From assembly GCA_949592205.1 (NCBI GenBank), contig CATIUR010000006.1, positions 12,727,001 to 12,791,000 of the forward strand: DNA of 64,000 nucleotides. Direction: 5' to 3'. This stretch comes from Helichrysum umbraculigerum (Eukaryota; Streptophyta; Magnoliopsida; Asterales; Asteraceae). Made by a program: the position numbers and the translations under genes. Positions 60,288 to 64,000 of the stretch are shown in pieces; position 1 is the first letter of the stretch, and every line of letters begins with the position of its first letter. The notes beneath the pieces were generated by a model, which saw only the letters and a list, made by a program, of their open reading frames with translations, did no database searches and was not told the origin of the DNA.

Positions 60288-60446
60288 TGTTAGGACCGAT
60301 ACTTTAGCCCAATAACATGTCCAACATATAAGCCCACTGAGGTTCCACTCTTAAACCAATTGATGATGGAGAGAGTAGCCCATAAGCTTATATGCAGACA
60401 TAATTATCTTTCACTTTTCGATGTGGGATTGGGTTTACACCCAACA
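60288..60446 (-). repeat. Short LTR-like sequence with adjacent primer-like site
   Basis: 159 bp. The minus strand starts TGTTGGGTGTAAACCC, continues with TCCCACATCGAAAAG and a GCATATAAGC TATA-like box, and ends GGTCCTAACA. It is followed by ACTTGTATCAGAGC, one mismatch from the tRNA-Met primer site. The size and motifs suit a TRIM/SMART-type element. No partner LTR was found. Confidence 0.5.
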
Positions 60447-61301
60447 AGGATTTCTATAAGCTGGCTATGCACAACCAGCACAAAGAATCCGATATGGACA
60501 AATTTCATATTCATCCAATGAAAGTTGTTCCTGAGCTTGCTACCCTTGTTTGCACTCAACTAATCAAAGATGAAGTTGAAGATATAGACTAAAGACACAG
60601 CGGTGGGATTGAAGTCTATTTGAAGCCAGCTCAAAGAATGCAGATCATCAAGATTGTTGCAGATTCAATTTGATGATTATCACAACACTTTGGTGCATCA
60701 ACATCTATCCAAACCTGAAACATTGTACCAAAGTATACAACTATCAAGGGTGGACGTTTGTGGCATGGACGTATGGTGCACCCTCTACTTGTGTTAGCCA
60801 ATACGCTAGCGCGTGAAGTGCACATGAGAGTCATTCTGCACACTGCAGATTTTGTCTGCAGTACAATCAGAAGATTTTATGGGCACGTCCGACATTCTTC
60901 CATGCATCAGAGGACACGTAAGGGTATTTGATTGGCTAAAGAGATACGGGAATATGCATTGCTCGCCTTTAAATAAAAGACTTTGCATAATTTGCAAAGT
61001 GTGAATCAATCAAGTGAGGTAGAGAGCATAGTAGTTTAGCAATTCTTGTAACCAGCTCATAGTGTGTTCTTGAGCATAATTAGAGAGTGTTAAATCTGTA
61101 TTCAACAGTTAGTGTTTCCACTTAAAGCTAACTTGTAATTCTTTAATTCATAATCAATAAATAATTAAGTTGAAAATTACACTGTGTTCTTACTTTCACA
61201 TATTATAAACTGTTAAGTTAGATCAATCAGAAGTAAAAGTTGTACACCCCCCACCCCCACCCCCCGCTCTACAACTATCTGTTGTTAGTTTGGGACCAAC
61301 A
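60447..61301 (+). mobile_element. Copia-like LTR remnant, plus orientation
   Basis: A 48-codon open frame (KDFYKLAMHNQHKESDMDKF) that I cannot identify ends at TAA 60591. Then comes LTR-like sequence with a TTTAAATAAAAG TATA-like box near 60967, a U5-like part, a C-rich tract at 61245-61266 and an end GGGACCAACA as in Sirevirus-type LTRs. No primer site follows. CAAGT (60283-60287) and CAAAT (61302-61306) could be a mutated duplication of a larger solo LTR starting at 60288. Confidence 0.4.
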
Positions 61302-61495
61302 CAAATCAAATTTAAACGTACAAAAATTGCTAATACTAAATATCCTTACTTATAGAATAGATTAATGGAATCTTAATACAAACTCAAATTATCAATCCTA
61401 ATCTAACTAGGAAACATACCAAACTAATATTTATCCAAAACCAAATTTACCGAACAAACTTTAAAGTTTAAGTCACTTTATAACATTACTATATA

Positions 61496-61947
61496 GAGTT
61501 AGAGGTTCAAATGAGTATAGCAACATTTAGTGAGAATGAAGAAACCAATAAGAAAGTGTCACGTGTCACAAAACTCACTTTCCCCCACGTTTCTTAAGAT
61601 TATATATCTCACAAATGGTAAGTCAAAAAATCATAAAAATTACACCATATAATCGGCGTTTTTTTCTCTTCGATTAGAGATCTCACAAGGTATACTTTCG
61701 ACAAACTTTTTTTTCATTTTTTTGGTGGGTTTTGAAAACAACTACCACGTGTATACCTTGTGCGATGTCTAATTGAAGAGAAAAAAATATTGATTTTTAT
61801 CGTGCAATTTTTATAATTTTTCAATGAGCCATTCTTAAGATGTTTAATTTTTAAAAACGTGGTGGTAAATAGGTTTTGTGATACATCTCACATTCTTATT
61901 GGTTTTTCCATTGTCAAAAAAATTCTCATTTTCATTTGAACCTCACT
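61496..61947. mobile_element. MITE with long inverted ends
   Basis: 452 bp with inverted arms of about 200 bp: GAGGTTCAAATGAG on the left, its complement CATTTGAACCTCA on the right, both followed by AACCAATAAGAA-type sequence. An 11-bp direct repeat, ATTACTATATA, flanks it (61485-61495 and 61948-61958). The long duplication and arms suggest a Mutator-like derivative. No coding content. Confidence 0.75.
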
Positions 61948-61983
61948 ATTACTATATATTATATACTAATAACAACATAACAG

Positions 61984-62762
61984 GGTGAGGTTCATGGGAG
62001 AAATGGTGTAAAATGAGTGAACGGAGAGAAACCAATGAGGAGGTGACAAGTGTCCTCCATTTTTCCACATTTTTATCCATTTATCCCCTTTCTCCATTTC
62101 TCTATTTTTTTACTATCAATAAAGCATTTTAAACTTTAAATTTTTTTTATTCTTTACAATCATTATTGAATTAAATAGTGGTGCATCATAGTTATAAAAT
62201 ATGACGCTCCGACTTTTCATTATACGATAAACATCATTAGTGTATAAATTTTGGTGCATCATAGTTATTAAATATGGTGCATCACAATTTTGATTTTATG
62301 ATGCATTCTAGTTATAATTTAGTTATTTCGAAATTTATCTTTTTCAAGGATTAAATATGGTGCATCACATAAATTTTGTTTTAGTACTTTGTATGAAAAT
62401 GTATTTAAATGTAACAACGTGAAAAAGGTAAAACAACAATAGAAAAAAGGTTGAAAATGTGAAGAAAAAAAAACAAATGATAAATAATTCGTTAAAAAGG
62501 TTGTAAATCGCAAAAAAAATCTGATAATAAGAACTTTAAAAAACGAAAAAATATATATATAAATTTAAAACAGCAAAAAGAATAAATTAAAAAAAAAAAA
62601 GCAAAAACAAAATAATACTAATAAAAAAACAGAACACGAGAAAAAAGTTTTTTTTTTTTTTTTTAAAGTGAAGAAATGAGTAGGGTGGGGAAATGGGGGA
62701 TGACTATTGTCATCTCCTCATTTGCTTCTTTCACTTCTTCCCTAAGTCCCCTTCCTTACGAA
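61984..62762. mobile_element. Second foldback/MITE-like element, imperfect
   Basis: Left end GGTTCATGGGAGAAATGG and right end complement GTTCGTAAGGAAGGGG both lead into AATGAGGAG(G/A)TGACAA and a CCCATTT-type stretch. The interior repeats GGTGCATCATAGTTAT three times near 62180-62350. No clear target duplication, so the boundaries are approximate. Confidence 0.45.
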
Positions 62763-63062
62763 CATTTCCATAATAAAATTCACTAAAAAATTCACATTCT
62801 TGTAATGCGTCAATATATAAACGCGCACAAAATTTCTAGACCCAAATTTAAATATATAAATACATCGAATATTATTCCTCAAGTCCACGATAACAAGCCA
62901 AGAAGTTGTAAAATAGAAATTGACATACATTTAATCAACATAGCAATATATATGGACTTACATAGTTACATGTGAACAATCGAAATAAACTTACAGCAAT
63001 TTAAACACAAAGCTTCAAGTTTTCTAGAGACGATCTTAAACATATGGAGAAGTTCTACACGG
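62763..63062. other. Region downstream of the P450 gene
   Basis: AT-rich, presumably holding the 3' UTR and terminator of the minus-strand P450. No further gene is visible. Confidence 0.5.
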
Positions 63063-63689
63063 TTAAACATAGAGGCTCATATTGTGCAACCTTTGAGTTG
63101 GTATAGCAATGAGTGGTTTTCTTTTCTTTATCGTATTTCCAAATTTGTCGGAAAGGTCATGCTCTTCACCTTCAGGCAAACTCCAGTCAAAAGAGTGCAA
63201 GAGCGAAGCTAAGATAAACATTTGCATTCTCTCTGCCAATGGAATACCTACACACACTCTTCTCCCCGATCCAAATGGGATGTACTTCATAGTGGTCCCA
63301 TTGAAATCACAATTGTTTGTCTCTTTGTAATTCAGGAACCTCTCCGGATTGAATTCCAATGGGTTATCCCAGTACCGGGGATCCCGATGGATTGACCAAA
63401 CATTCAGAAAGACGTTAGAACCCTTTGGGATACTGTATCCACCTAGTTCGCAATCTTGGCTTGGCACCCGCAATATTATGCTTACAGGGTGTAATCGAAG
63501 TGTTTCCTTAATCGTTGCATCTAGGTATTGTAATTTCACAAGATGAGATTCTTCAACAATGTTATCTACTCCTACGATTTCCGCCAATTCTTCTTGAATC
63601 TTTTTCATTACGTGTTGATTTTTAATAATCTCTGCCATTGCCCATTCTATCATAGTTGTGGTTGTTTCTGTTGCTCCAATCATAATGTC
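63063..63689 (-). CDS. Cytochrome P450, last exon (A-type, CYP706-like)
   Basis: This exon encodes the C-terminal 208 residues of a membrane-anchored haem monooxygenase. The splice acceptor CTTCTATCAG (AG at 63691-63690) precedes DIMIGATETT, the usual intron position in A-type plant P450s. Hallmarks in order: I-helix GATETTT, the K-helix ExxR in KETLRLHP, FNPERF, and the haem-binding FGSGRRVCVG with its Cys ligand. The ending KKRKPLIAIPTQRL and LHSFDWSLPEGEE look like family CYP706. The stop is at 63065-63063. Exon 1 lies beyond the window. Nothing in the visible exon is broken, so the gene could be functional. The substrate cannot be told from this exon; terpenoid or phenolic oxidation is plausible for the family. 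Confidence 0.88.
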   Translation of the reverse strand, partial: DIMIGATETTTTMIEWAMAEIIKNQHVMKKIQEELAEIVGVDNIVEESHLVKLQYLDATIKETLRLHPVSIILRVPSQDCELGGYSIPKGSNVFLNVWSIHRDPRYWDNPLEFNPERFLNYKETNNCDFNGTTMKYIPFGSGRRVCVGIPLAERMQMFILASLLHSFDWSLPEGEEHDLSDKFGNTIKKRKPLIAIPTQRLHNMSLYV

Positions 63690-64000
63690 CTGATAGAAGA
63701 AATTAAGTTTAACCACTTGTAAGTTAATTTAACTCTATCATTTTTTACATATATTTATATGATGAAATAAAACCGACTTACGGAGAATGTAATTTATTTC
63801 GGGATCACTACAACAAATATGTCATTTATCCACACTTTTTAAAAATATGTGGAAAATATGTAAATTTATTCACACTTATAAGTGTGGAAAAATTTGTTAC
63901 ATCAATAAGTGTGGAAATCACTACAATCTTCACATATATAAGTGGGGGAAAAAAGTTAATGCTTAAAAGTGTGGAGAAATGATAACTTTTCAACACTTAA
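63690..64000 (-). other. P450 intron (partial)
   Basis: Begins upstream of the acceptor at 63691-63690 and runs off the window. It contains a CACTA-type insertion. Confidence 0.75.
63806..64000. mobile_element. End of a CACTA-type transposon
   Basis: Starts CACTACAACAAATATG, the conserved CACTA terminus. GAT (63803-63805) is a candidate 3-bp duplication. Subterminal AAGTGTGGA motifs recur in both orientations, at least six times, as in CMC/CACTA elements. The other end is outside the window. Confidence 0.75.

Overview
This is a plant nuclear window made almost entirely of nested transposable elements. It has one recognisable host gene, the 3' part of a cytochrome P450 on the minus strand at the right edge. 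Evidence for a plant: Ty3/gypsy chromoviruses with C-terminal chromodomains, a Copia element with an extra ORF after pol, primer sites complementary to initiator tRNA-Met, a Mutator-like element, a CACTA end and AT-rich MITEs. The pre-gag ORF and the ORF behind the Copia pol resemble types I associate with Asteraceae (daisy family) genomes; that family assignment is inference.

Layout, using working names. G2 is the oldest element, a minus-strand chromovirus, and it is the host for most others. Its 3' LTR is split into 1726-2360, 9679-10236 and 27524-29361. Its pol lies at 29362-31112 and 52519-54332, its gag at 56912-58014 and a pre-gag ORF at 58598-59396. Its 5' LTR is missing. G0 (2366-9673, minus, no coding capacity, target-site duplication TATTT) and G1 (10237-27518, plus, gag and pol broken by two frameshifts and a stop, TSD TATAT) both sit inside the G2 LTR. 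N2 (10744-20023, minus, TSD GTATG) sits inside the 5' LTR of G1. C1 (31113-52518, minus, Sirevirus-like Copia, TSD AAAAT) interrupts the G2 RNase H. A gag-only Copia element (34906-40274, TSD CATAG) and a 3.3-kb solo LTR S1 (40878-44190, TSD GTCGC) sit inside C1. S2 (54333-56911, TSD ATCGG) is a solo LTR of the N2 family inside the G2 zinc knuckle.

The flanks hold a Mutator-like element with 250-bp inverted ends (27-1230, 9-bp TSD), a short LTR with a primer site (60288-60446), two MITE-like foldbacks (61496-61947 and about 61984-62762), the P450 exon (63063-63689) and a CACTA end inside its intron (63806 onward).

LTR divergence counted by eye agrees with the nesting: C1 about 2.5%, G0 about 1.8%, G1 about 1%, N2 about 0.35%, gag-only element about 0.3%.

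The most interesting signal is shared by all the long chromovirus LTRs (G0, G1, G2, N2, S1, S2). Each has a candidate splice donor after a leader, then a 41-68-bp candidate mini-exon that ends at a GTGAGT donor. Where coding sequence follows, a strong splice acceptor lies 1-10 bases before the ATG. Four of the LTR families also carry a private array of short CpG-rich near-palindromes inside the first predicted intron. Splicing as predicted would remove the primer site, separating translated RNA from genomic RNA. I know of no description of this, and it needs RNA evidence.
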